From Jeotgalibacillus sp. R-1-5s-1 (lineage in GTDB: Bacteria; Bacillota; Bacilli; Bacillales; Jeotgalibacillaceae), in assembly GCF_004405105.1 (NCBI RefSeq), contig NZ_SORW01000053.1, positions 132,870 through 196,869 of the forward strand: a DNA stretch of 64,000 bases, written 5' to 3'. The notes under the pieces are model-generated. The model worked only from the letters and a program-made list of their open reading frames with translations, had not been told where the DNA came from and ran no database searches. Below, piece after piece: positions 56,327 to 64,000 of this stretch. Numbering within the stretch: position 1 is the stretch's first letter; every line of letters begins with the position of its first letter. The translations under genes were made by a program, and so were the position numbers.

Positions 56327-56380
56327 GGGCTGGACTACCCTACACTTTCCGCGACAGGAGTTACCGGGTAAGTCCAGCCC
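56327..56380 (-). repeat. Structured intergenic repeat, copy D (minimal form)
   Basis: A 54-bp version on the minus strand. A stem gggctggact-tACCC with gggtagtccagccc (one bulge) encloses CGGTAACTCCTGTCGCGGAAAGTGT. The loop carries the end motifs ACTCCTG and CGGAAAG found in copies A-C, with all internal modules missing. It lies in the 296-bp gap between mltG and yrzB. The remainder of 56175-56420 shows only an A+T-rich upstream region of mltG. Confidence 0.6.
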
Positions 56381-56419
56381 TTAATAATTTTTCCTCTTAA
56401 TATGATTAACTTAAAAACA

Positions 56420-56461
56420 AAAGGATGGAACAACTCATTTTTGGAGTCATTCCATCCTTTA
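56420..56461 (-). terminator. Terminator of yrzB
   Basis: AAAGGATGGAA pairs with TTCCATCCTTT, and GACTCC/GAGTTG add inner pairs around the loop. On the minus strand it is followed by TTGTTTTTAAG. It lies 10 nt past the yrzB stop. Confidence 0.9.
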
Positions 56462-56470
56462 ATGCTGATA

Positions 56471-56752
56471 TTATTCCTCTTCTTCCTCATCAAGGAATGT
56501 GTTGAGCATTTCTTCGATCATATCCCATTCTGCTTCTGTTTCGATTGGCTTCAGTTCACCTTCAGCATTTTCATCGTCAGGTTCGAAAGAAGAAGCGTGA
56601 ATCTCGATCTCTTCCTCGTCTGTATCTCCTACCGGGTAGTACAATACATATGATTTTTTGAATTCATCAGAGTCAAATGTAAAAAGGACTTCACATAGAA
56701 CCTCGTTACCCTGCTCATCAATGACTGTAATATTTTTTTCACCATGCTCCAT
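56471..56752 (-). CDS. yrzB: DUF1292 family protein YrzB
   Basis: A 93-residue acidic protein of the UPF0473/DUF1292 family ([39 protein letters not shown]), ending in a poly-glutamate tail. The function is unknown. I start at the ATG at 56752, which has GAGGTGACCATA upstream and the family length. The frame to 56782 overlaps ruvX. It forms an operon yrzL-ruvX-yrzB, as in B. subtilis and many Firmicutes. Confidence 0.93.
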   Translation of the reverse strand: MEHGEKNITVIDEQGNEVLCEVLFTFDSDEFKKSYVLYYPVGDTDEEEIEIHASSFEPDDENAEGELKPIETEAEWDMIEEMLNTFLDEEEEE

Positions 56753-56762
56753 TATGGTCACC

Positions 56763-57182
56763 TCATTTTGACGCGCTGTCAAGATATCCCTGAAGGATCA
56801 TGACAGCCGCCATTTTATCAATTACTTTTTTTCTTTTACTGCGACTGACATCCGCTTCCAGCAGTACACGTTCAGCTGCCATCGTGCTTAACCGTTCATC
56901 CCAGAAAATGATGTCCACATCCAGACGGCTTTTCAGCATATCACCATACTTTTGGCTGGCTTCTGCTCTAGGACCAAGGGTATTGTTCATGTTTTTCGGT
57001 AAGCCGATGACAATTTTGGAGATTTCATGCTCCTGAACGAGCTCTTTTATGCGCTTCAGGCCGAAATGCCCTGCGGCTTCATCAATCTTAATGGTCTCGA
57101 TGCCCTGGGCCGTCCAGCCAAGAGCATCGCTAACCGCTACTCCAACGGTTTTAGAGCCTACGTCCAGACCCATCGTACGCAT
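56763..57182 (-). CDS. ruvX: Putative Holliday junction resolvase RuvX (YrrK/YqgF)
   Basis: RNase H-fold nuclease of the YqgF family; in E. coli it processes 16S rRNA and its Holliday-junction role is debated. The 139-residue protein begins [19 protein letters not shown] (catalytic Asp near residue 7) with [15 protein letters not shown] near 62, [15 protein letters not shown] near 95, and [16 protein letters not shown] with the final catalytic Asp. It lies 4 nt from yrzL and 10 nt from the yrzB start. Confidence 0.94.
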   Translation of the reverse strand: MRTMGLDVGSKTVGVAVSDALGWTAQGIETIKIDEAAGHFGLKRIKELVQEHEISKIVIGLPKNMNNTLGPRAEASQKYGDMLKSRLDVDIIFWDERLSTMAAERVLLEADVSRSKRKKVIDKMAAVMILQGYLDSASK

Positions 57183-57186
57183 GATA

Positions 57187-57453
57187 TCATCCTTCTTTAT
57201 GCTGCTGAAGATAAAACTTCACCAGTTCTTCAATAATCTCATCCCGTTCCAGTTTACGGATGATATTCCTCGCATCCTGGTGGCGTGGAATATAGGCGGG
57301 GTCACCCGATAAAAGATACCCTACTATCTGGTTAATCGGATTGTATCCTTTCTCTTCAAGAGCTTTGAATACCTGTACCAGGACTCGCTGTACCTCCCTG
57401 TCAGCCGATTCATCCCCAAAATCGAACCGCATCGTTTTATCAAATGAGCTCAT
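57187..57453 (-). CDS. yrzL: IreB family regulatory protein YrzL (DUF965)
   Basis: An 88-residue UPF0297 protein. It contains [78 protein letters not shown], nearly the complete family signature. In Enterococcus, IreB is phosphorylated by the kinase IreK in cephalosporin resistance; in Bacillus the role is open. It begins the yrzL-ruvX-yrzB operon, 78 nt after alaS. Confidence 0.95.
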   Translation of the reverse strand: MSSFDKTMRFDFGDESADREVQRVLVQVFKALEEKGYNPINQIVGYLLSGDPAYIPRHQDARNIIRKLERDEIIEELVKFYLQQHKEG

Positions 57454-57531
57454 CTTCTACACCTCACTACGGAATCAACCTGCATTCCTATTATCCAACT
57501 ACTGTTCATTGTACACCAGAATGGATCAGAA

Positions 57532-60162
57532 TCAAACGGATTTCACCCATTCAGGAACAAATCGAAGTGCCTCTTCCACTTTCGATGGATCCTTACCGCC
57601 TGCCTGTGCCATATCAGGACGGCCTCCGCCGCCTCCGCCACAGATGCCGGCTACTTCTTTAATCAGTTTTCCGGCATGATAGCCTTTTTCGATTAAATCT
57701 TTTGTGACGCCTGCAATGATCTGAACCTTGTCTCCCTGTACAGAAATCAACACGAGTACGCCGGAACCGAGCTTGTTTTTCACGTCATCTGCCATCGTTC
57801 TCAATGCGTTCATATCTGCAGCCTGAACCTTTTGTGCCAATACGGATACACCGTCAACATCTTCGATTTTATCGAGAATGCTTTTCGCTTCGATATTTGA
57901 CAGCTTGGCATTTAATGATTCATTTTCACGCTGCAGGACCTTTACATCAGACTGGAGACCTTCAAGACGTGTTTCCAGATCACGCGGGTTGGCTTTCAGC
58001 TTTTTCGCGGAACGATTCAGAATGTTGATCTGATCGTTCATATGACGGTAAGCAGCTTCTCCTGTTACCGCCTCAATACGACGGGTACCTGCACCGATTC
58101 CACCTTCAGATACAATACGGAACAAACCGATTTCAGCTGTATTGCCAACATGGCAGCCACCGCAAAGTTCAAGACTGTAATCGCCGATTGACACGACACG
58201 TACTTCAGAGCCGTACTTTTCACCGAATAACGCCATCGCACCCATTGCTTTTGCTTCATCCAGTGATTTAATGGCTGTGTCTACCTCATAGCTTGTCCAA
58301 ATTTTTGCGTTTACAATCTCTTCAATTTGTTCAAGCTCTTCCTGAGTCACCTGACCAAAGTGAGAGAAGTCAAAACGCAGGCGATCCGGTTCAACAAGAG
58401 AACCTGCCTGATTAACGTGGTCTCCTAATACATCCTTTAGTGCCTGGTGCAGCAAGTGTGTTGCCGTATGGTTTTTTGTAATGCGGTTACGGGAATCTGT
58501 TTTCACTTCCGCCGTCACAGCAACACCTTTAGTCACTGTTCCTGCTGTGACAATTCCTGTGTGAAGATTCTGCCCATTCGGCGCTTTTTTAACATCCTTC
58601 ACTTCAATGGTCACCTGGTCGTTAGAAACAATCCCTTTATCACCAATCTGACCGCCACTTTCAGCATAGAATGGAGTCTCAGCAAGAATGAACTGAACTT
58701 CCTGGCCTTCTGATGCTTCAGAGGCAAATTCCTGATTGATGACAAGCTCTTCAATAACGGAATCATGCTTCAGTCTGCTATAGCCGACAAATTCACTATT
58801 CACTTTAATATCGCCAAGCACGCCACCCTGAACCTGCATCGAGCCGCTCTCCTGACGCGCTGCACGGGCACGGGAGCGCTGTGCTTCCATCTCTGAACGG
58901 AAACCGTCCTGATCGATTTGAAGACCGTTTTCCTCAGCATATTCTTCTGTCAGTTCAACTGGGAAACCGAATGTATCATAAAGGCGGAATACATCCTTAC
59001 CCTGAATCAAATTGGAGCCATTTTCTTTTGCTGCTTTCATCAGCTCATTTAAAATAGCAAGACCTTCATTCAGCGTTTCATGGAAGCGTTCCTCTTCGTT
59101 TTTAATAACCTTTTGGATAAACTCCTGCTTCTGCTTCACTTCCGGATAGAAGTCAAACATAATATCCGCTACAACCGGTACAAGTTCAAACATAAATGGA
59201 CGGTTGATGCCAAGCTGTTTGGCAAAGCGGACCGCTCTTCTCAGCAGTCTTCTCAGTACATAGCCACGACCTTCATTCGATGGAAGTGCACCGTCCCCTA
59301 CTGCAAACGATACGGTTCTGATATGATCGGCAATGACTTTAAATGCCATATCATTTTCACTCTGTCCATAGCGTACTTTTGAAACAAGCTCGGTTGCCTC
59401 AATGATTGGCATAAACAGATCCGTTTCAAAGTTTGTCGGAACGTCCTGAACAACACATGCCATACGCTCAAGACCCATGCCTGTATCAATATTTTTCTTC
59501 GGCAGCGGGGTGTACGTGTCGTCAGCATTATGGTTAAACTGTGAAAATACAAGGTTCCAGATTTCAAGATAACGGTCATTTTCCCCGCCAGGATACAATT
59601 CAGGATCCGCAGGGTTGTTGCCATACTCCTCACCGCGGTCAAAGAAAATTTCAGAGTTAGGACCACTTGGGCCTTCCCCGATGTCCCAGAAGTTCCCTTC
59701 AAGACGGATGATGCGGTGTTCCGGCACGCCTACTTTGTCCTTCCAGATCGCAAATGCTTCATCGTCCTCCGGGTGAATCGTGACAGAAAGCTTCTCAGGA
59801 TCAAAGCCGATCCACTTTTCAGAAGTGAGGAATTCCCATGCCCATTCAATCGCCTCTTCTTTAAAGTATTCTCCGATTGAGAAGTTTCCAAGCATTTCGA
59901 AGAATGTATGGTGACGGGCTGTTTTTCCGACGTTTTCAATATCATTCGTTCGGATCGATTTCTGCGCATTTGTAATACGCGGGTTGGCCGGAATCACACG
60001 GCCGTCAAAGTACTTTTTAAGCGTCGCAACGCCACTGTTGATCCAGAGTAAAGAAGGATCTTCGTGTGGAACGAGTGATGCACTCGGCTCAATATCATGT
60101 CCTTTTTCCTTAAAGAAATCCAAATACATTTGTCTGATTTCTGCACCTGTCCATTTTTTCAT
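57532..60162 (-). CDS. alaS: Alanyl-tRNA synthetase
   Basis: Class II synthetase, 876 residues. The N-terminal aminoacylation domain carries [20 protein letters not shown] and [19 protein letters not shown] [18 protein letters not shown]; the editing domain has [16 protein letters not shown] and [13 protein letters not shown] (zinc-binding His/Cys set). The C-terminal domain is glycine-rich at [21 protein letters not shown]. The start is the ATG after AAAGGAGGAACAGCC. It lies downstream of a T-box leader and a very good sigma-A promoter. The end runs to the yrzL operon without a strong terminator that I can see. Confidence 0.98.
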   Translation of the reverse strand: MKKWTGAEIRQMYLDFFKEKGHDIEPSASLVPHEDPSLLWINSGVATLKKYFDGRVIPANPRITNAQKSIRTNDIENVGKTARHHTFFEMLGNFSIGEYFKEEAIEWAWEFLTSEKWIGFDPEKLSVTIHPEDDEAFAIWKDKVGVPEHRIIRLEGNFWDIGEGPSGPNSEIFFDRGEEYGNNPADPELYPGGENDRYLEIWNLVFSQFNHNADDTYTPLPKKNIDTGMGLERMACVVQDVPTNFETDLFMPIIEATELVSKVRYGQSENDMAFKVIADHIRTVSFAVGDGALPSNEGRGYVLRRLLRRAVRFAKQLGINRPFMFELVPVVADIMFDFYPEVKQKQEFIQKVIKNEEERFHETLNEGLAILNELMKAAKENGSNLIQGKDVFRLYDTFGFPVELTEEYAEENGLQIDQDGFRSEMEAQRSRARAARQESGSMQVQGGVLGDIKVNSEFVGYSRLKHDSVIEELVINQEFASEASEGQEVQFILAETPFYAESGGQIGDKGIVSNDQVTIEVKDVKKAPNGQNLHTGIVTAGTVTKGVAVTAEVKTDSRNRITKNHTATHLLHQALKDVLGDHVNQAGSLVEPDRLRFDFSHFGQVTQEELEQIEEIVNAKIWTSYEVDTAIKSLDEAKAMGAMALFGEKYGSEVRVVSIGDYSLELCGGCHVGNTAEIGLFRIVSEGGIGAGTRRIEAVTGEAAYRHMNDQINILNRSAKKLKANPRDLETRLEGLQSDVKVLQRENESLNAKLSNIEAKSILDKIEDVDGVSVLAQKVQAADMNALRTMADDVKNKLGSGVLVLISVQGDKVQIIAGVTKDLIEKGYHAGKLIKEVAGICGGGGGGRPDMAQAGGKDPSKVEEALRFVPEWVKSV

Positions 60163-60184
60163 CTGGCTGTTCCTCCTTTATAAT

Positions 60185-60498
60185 TCCCGAAGCGTCCAAA
60201 AAAACAGAAAAAGGCCTCCAATCCGACACAGGGACGAGCTTAAACTCGCGGTACCACCCTGGTTATGGATTGAAAACCCACCACTTTCATTGCTTTAACG
60301 CAGCATACGGCAGTGATTACCTGCACTCCGGACCAGCTTTCCACATTTCAGTTCAGTAAGCCCCTTTCAGCCCTGGGAGCCCTCTCTTTTAAAGAACTAT
60401 GGTTAATGTGTACTCATTCCATCTTCGAGATGATCATTTATTCTTCATATACACGCGATTGCAAGTAAAGCAACCGGTAACGTGACAGAACAATTCTA
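60185..60498 (-). promoter_or_regulatory. Alanine T-box leader of alaS
   Basis: The minus strand carries AACCAGGGTGGTACCGCG at 60247-60264, the conserved T-box. GAG-TTTAAG-CTC follows, then a T-rich run at 60200-60215, as in T-box leaders. Total leader is about 315 nt, room for Stems I-III. The specifier triplet could not be assigned by eye, so the alanine identity comes from the gene. The terminator arm is weaker than that of glyQS. Confidence 0.93.
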
Positions 60499-60504
60499 CT
60501 TGAA

Positions 60505-60533
60505 ATTATAGAAATCTCTCAGCCCTTTGTCAA
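60505..60533 (-). promoter_or_regulatory. Consensus sigma-A promoter of alaS inside the upstream gene's 3' end
   Basis: Minus strand TTGACA (60528-60533), 17 nt, TATAAT (60505-60510): both hexamers perfect. The -35 lies within the last codons of the AI-2E gene (its stop is 60519-60521). Confidence 0.92.
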
Positions 60534-61586
60534 TTCATGATCGAATTTATTTAATCGGAGTGTTTTCCAAAGGAGCCGGATCAGCATAGCGAAAGGAATG
60601 ATCACGATGAGTCCGAGGACCCCACCGATCTCTCCTCCTGCGAGTAAAAGCACCATCATAACGATTGGATGAAAGTGCACGCTGTTTCCGATAATCCATG
60701 GAGACAGGAGATGACTTTCAAGCATTTGAATGACAAAAACACCTGCTACAATCCATAAAACGGTCGGAATTGAAATGGTCGAGGCGATCAGGACAGCAGG
60801 TATCGAGCCGATAATTGGGCCAACATACGGGATGACATTAAATATTCCCATGATGATCGCCAGAAATGGCGCATAAGGAACTGAAAGAATCAACAACAGC
60901 ACATACGTTAACACTGCAATGGCCGTTGACAGCAGTACCTGCCCCCGGATATAACCACCGAGACTTTTATCTGATTCCCGAAGAAAGAACCTCATTTTTT
61001 CTTTTTTGTCACCCGGGATCCACTCATAAACCCAATGTTTTATCGATCTTCTGTCCTTTAAAAGATAAAACGTCATAAACGGTACAAGCGTTAAAATGAC
61101 AATCCATTTTATCGAGTCATCGAGCCCGAGGAAAACCGCCGACAGCTGACTGTCCAGCTGCTCTGTCACATGAGTGACTGTTTCCCCCGCCTTCAATTGA
61201 ATCGCTTCCGGAAAGACCGTGAGCAGCTGCTCCATTTCTCTTCCTGCAGCGAACAGTTCTCTCGCTACGGTTTGTGCAGAAGTAATAAATGAAGGTCCTT
61301 CCACTATCAAAAACGGGATGCCCCATTGAATAAGTGAAATGACTGAGCAGATAATCAAAATAAAGATGATCCAGATGGATAACAAATCAGGGCATCGCGC
61401 TTTGTTTAAAAAATGAACGGCGGGCAATAGCAAATAGGCAAGCACCGCACTGATCAAAAGCGGGACGACTGCGGTGACAGCACTTTCCCTGACCACGAGA
61501 CCGGCTTCAGTAAAGAAAAGCAGCCATAAAAAAAGCACTCCTCCTGCAGCCTTCAGGATGAAGCGCTTATTGACCCACTGAATCAT
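60519..61586 (-). CDS. yrrI: AI-2E family transporter (YrrI)
   Basis: Polytopic membrane protein of the AI-2E/PerM family, 355 residues with seven to eight helices. The N-terminal pair is at about 8-50, helices continue to 100, a soluble amphipathic loop runs about 105-155, and the C-terminal bundle holds YAPFLAIIMGIFNVIPYVGPIIGSIPAV near 240-267, the family hallmark. Substrates of Bacillus members are unknown; relatives act as sodium-proton antiporters. The start overlaps the small zinc-ribbon gene by 4 nt. The B. subtilis gln genes between yrrI and yrzQ are absent. Confidence 0.9.
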   Translation of the reverse strand: MIQWVNKRFILKAAGGVLFLWLLFFTEAGLVVRESAVTAVVPLLISAVLAYLLLPAVHFLNKARCPDLLSIWIIFILIICSVISLIQWGIPFLIVEGPSFITSAQTVARELFAAGREMEQLLTVFPEAIQLKAGETVTHVTEQLDSQLSAVFLGLDDSIKWIVILTLVPFMTFYLLKDRRSIKHWVYEWIPGDKKEKMRFFLRESDKSLGGYIRGQVLLSTAIAVLTYVLLLILSVPYAPFLAIIMGIFNVIPYVGPIIGSIPAVLIASTISIPTVLWIVAGVFVIQMLESHLLSPWIIGNSVHFHPIVMMVLLLAGGEIGGVLGLIVIIPFAMLIRLLWKTLRLNKFDHELTKG

Positions 61587-61762
61587 CCTTCAGCACTCTC
61601 AAATACGATTTTTTGAGTATGGGTCAGCAGTCCATCCTCAGTAATTTCATAGAGCTTCCATTTATTTTTTGCCCGCGTAAATTCAACACAACAGGAATGA
61701 CAAAAGTAGCGATTTGAAGTCAGCATTCCGACTTCACGGTTGGAGCAGTTTGGACATATCAA
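61583..61762 (-). CDS. Small zinc-ribbon protein (YrzR-like)
   Basis: A 59-residue gene, MICPNCSNREVGMLTSNRY then FCHSCCVEFTRAKNKWKLYEITEDG. CPNC and CHSC form a single zinc ribbon. It starts at a TTG with AGGAGGG 7 nt upstream and ends inside the yrrI start (TGA in ATGATT), so the two are coupled. B. subtilis has a small gene, yrzR, in this neighbourhood, and it may be the same; I cannot confirm from sequence. It is preceded by recD2, 53 nt away. Confidence 0.75.
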   Translation of the reverse strand: MICPNCSNREVGMLTSNRYFCHSCCVEFTRAKNKWKLYEITEDGLLTHTQKIVFESAEG

Positions 61763-61815
61763 TGAAATCCCTCCTGTCTGAGGTTTTTTATTATCATTGA
61801 CTGCCCAAAGATTTC

Positions 61816-63912
61816 CTATACCTCAGCCATAAAATCGTAAGGGCTGATTCCATCCATTCCGATCATCGGGTCCACCTGATCCGGAAATCTTTCCTGAACA
61901 CTCTGCTCAGCACTCCCTTCTGAATAGCCGAGACGTTCTTTCAGTGTCGTCATCCTGACAAGATCATCCTGCCTTTCAACCCCGTAACGGAAAGCCTCTT
62001 CTTCACCGCAAAGAATTAAAAACCGGCTGCTTCGCGTGATCGCGGTGTATAACAAGTTTCTCCTTAGCATTCTTGAATAGCTTTTGACGACTGGAAGGAT
62101 CACAATCGGAAATTCACTACCCTGTGATTTATGAATAGAACAGCAGTAGGCGTGCGTGATCTGATTTAAATCCTGCCTTGTATAGGTCACTTCAACACCA
62201 TCAAACGAAACGAGTACCATATCCTGCTTTTCTGTATTTTCCTTCGCGTAAAAAATGGAAATGATCTCGCCCATATCGCCATTAAATACATTACTCTCAG
62301 GCTGGTTGACAAGCTGAAGTACCTTGTCCCCGATCCGGTACGTGATATCTCCCCATTTCAATTCCTTCCTCGATCCATCCGGGTTCCCGTTCAGAAGCTC
62401 TTGTAAAAGCGTATTCAGCTTATCAATACCTGCAGGTCCTCTGTACATTGGTGCAAGTACCTGTATGTCCTTTGGACTGTATCCTTTATCAACGGCATTT
62501 TTTACGATCTTCCCAACTACATCATCCATCTGTCCAGCCCTGCACGGAATAAAGGAACGGTCAGGAAAGGACTGTCTGATCGTTGCAGGAACCTGTCCTT
62601 TTTTCATGTCATGGGCAAGCTCAATAATGGATGATCCCTCTTCCTGCCTGTAAATATCCGTCAGTTCAACAGACGGGATTTTTTCAGACTGAAGGAGATC
62701 CTGCAACACCTGGCCCGGTCCAACCGAAGGGAGCTGATCCTGGTCACCTACTAAAATGACCTGCATCCCTTCAGGAACGGCCTGAAGAAGCTTGTTGGCA
62801 AGCCATGTATCAACCATGGACATTTCATCAATGATCAAGAGGCGGCCGGTAATCATCCGTTCATCCTCATCCTCCATTTCCTCCTGTCCGGTAAAACCGA
62901 GAAGGCGGTGAATCGTCATCGCTTTTAATCCGGTCGATTCCGTCATCCGCTTTGCTGCGCGGCCGGTCGGGGCAGCAAGCACAACCGGAAACGGATCATC
63001 CTTGGAGTATTGATCAGGATCAAGAGAAACGCCGTGAAGTTCTGCGTAAAGTTCCACGATCCCTTTTATCACGGTTGTTTTCCCAGTACCCGGGCCGCCT
63101 GTCAAAATCATCAAAGGCGATGAAAGTGCCGTTTGAATCGCCTGTTTCTGGGAAGGCGCATAGGTCACACCAATCCGCTCCTCCAGATCTCCAAGCGCCA
63201 AAAGAAATTCCGCTTCAGGAAATCCATCCTCATATTCAGTCCGGCTTAGAATGTTTTCAATACTCGAGGCTATACCTGCTTCTGAATAATAAAGGGAAGG
63301 CATATAGACCCGTTTATTTTCACCAATGATTTTTCCTTCTTCGTTCAATTCAATCAGGCTTGCTGATATATCTGTGTATTCAATCTGTTCAGGCTGATGC
63401 TTCTGCAAAAGCTCTTTGACCTTCACCATCAGGGATTTGGAATCTGCATATACATGACCTTCCTGCAGGGAAATCTGAGTCAGGCAATACAGGCACGCCG
63501 CCTTAATCCGGTCAGGGTGATTCCCGGACAGCCCCAGATGCCTGCCGAGTTCATCAGCCTTTCCAAAACCAACCCCTTCAATATCGTGAACAAGCTGGTA
63601 AGGATTTTTTTCAATCACATCAAGCGTATTTTCCTGATAAAATTGATAGATCTTCATGGATAACTGGGGACCGAACCCCCAGTCATTTAACAGTACCATG
63701 ATCCGCTCAAGCCCCTGATGCTCCATCAGCACCTCATGAATGTGCTTTGCCTTTTCTTTAGAAAGCTTCGGGACCGAGTGAAGAACGGCTTCATTTTCCA
63801 TGATTTTCGAAATGGCATTTTCACCAATCACATCGACGATCTTTTCAGCCGTTTTTTTACCGACCCCGTTAAACAGATCACTTGAAAGATAATGAATAAT
63901 CCCCTGTTTCGT
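61816..63912 (-). pseudogene. recD2: RecD2 helicase, 5' end missing at an insertion-sequence junction
   Basis: SF1B DNA helicase with 5'-3' polarity acting in replication-fork and mismatch repair. The retained part includes HLSSDLFNGVGKKTAEKIVD-like HhH repeats, Walker A LTGGPGTGKTTV, Walker B LLIIDEMSMVD, VLVGDQDQLPSVGPGQVL, and C-terminal motifs through DGISPYDFMAEV. Homology continues upstream of the GTG at 63831 to about 63910, ending in STKQGIIHYL. Then it stops exactly at a TGAACTATACC terminus, and the frame meets a TAG near 63953. About 100 N-terminal residues of a normal RecD2 (about 800) are therefore absent. An internal start could still make a shortened protein. Confidence 0.75.
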
Positions 63913-64000
63913 TGAACTATACCCCAGATAACGGACACTGATAAAAAAGTGCCCCTATCTGGGGTTTTTTGTGTTTCAATAGATTTAATCATTGGGGGCG
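63913..64000 (+). mobile_element. End of an insertion sequence, IS3/IS150-like
   Basis: From 63913 the sequence reads TGAACTATACCCCAGATAA, with CGGACACT and then a strong hairpin ACCCCAGATA...TATCTGGGGT followed by TTTTTT. I recall this kind of TG-initiated end with GGACACT and a read-in terminator from IS3-family elements of Bacillales. The window ends 88 bp into it, so no transposase is visible. The assignment rests on the recD2 truncation and the shape of the end. Confidence 0.5.

Overview
The window is a contiguous piece of chromosome from a low-to-moderate G+C, endospore-forming, competence-gene-carrying member of the Bacillales. The evidence is the gene order (cccA-sigA-dnaG through comE, sigK, greA and alaS to recD2), the spore genes (spoIIP, gpr, sigK, yqfC, yqfD, sda) and protein sequences that align by eye with Bacillus subtilis throughout. 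It is not B. subtilis itself. It has a single-chain glycyl-tRNA synthetase, an uninterrupted sigK without a skin element, and lacks the neighbours yqzL, comER, pbpI, yrrD and the gln cluster. A Planococcaceae/Jeotgalibacillus-like genome is my best guess, but the sequence alone does not prove it.

Layout. 1-7.3 kb: start of cccA, acyl-CoA dehydrogenase, a membrane protein, then the macromolecular-synthesis operon (yqxD, dnaG, sigA) and the carbon regulators ppsR and ccpN. 7.3-9.8 kb: T-box-controlled glyQS on the + strand, then an intergenic region with two structured repeat elements. 9.8-15 kb: recO, era, cdd, dgkA, ybeY, pgpH. 15-21.4 kb: phoH, yqfD, yqfC, then a sigma-W-type operon (nfeD, floA, one unknown), yqeY and rpsU. 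21.5-30.7 kb: deoC, mtaB, rsmE, prmA and the CIRCE-controlled hrcA-grpE-dnaK-dnaJ chaperone operon. 30.7-36.6 kb: hemW, lepA, spoIIP, gpr, divergent rpsT. 36.6-41.6 kb: holA, yqzM, comEC, comEB, comEA. 41.8-46.8 kb: yqeM, rsfS, yqeK, nadD, yhbY, aroE, yqeH, yqeG (NAD, shikimate and ribosome assembly). 46.8-49.3 kb: sda behind a cluster of DnaA boxes, a small zinc-finger-like gene, sigK, mtnN, a DUF2536 gene. 49.4-57.5 kb: repeat element, yrrS, greA, udk, the tRNA wobble-uridine genes trhP2/trhP1/trmR, mltG, yrzB, ruvX, yrzL. 57.5-64 kb: alaS with a T-box leader, an AI-2E transporter, a tiny zinc-ribbon gene and recD2, whose 5' end appears cut off by an insertion-sequence terminus.

Most of the window is ordinary core genome. 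The unusual material is in the non-coding DNA. (1) A family of four intergenic elements (A-D) shares core motifs, but each copy is closed by a different, internally complementary 13-15 bp stem. (2) The sporulation genes yqfC and spoIIP each have the ribosome-binding site inside the 3' arm of a hairpin whose loop region carries a sigma-E/K-like -10 sequence. Read-through RNA would then be translationally silent, while RNA started from the sporulation promoter would not. (3) A 6-unit array with an exact 21-bp period lies upstream of deoC. (4) A nested leader hairpin lies before trmR. (5) A 115-nt compound hairpin lies between yqeY and the nfeD promoter. (6) An IS3-like end disrupts recD2.
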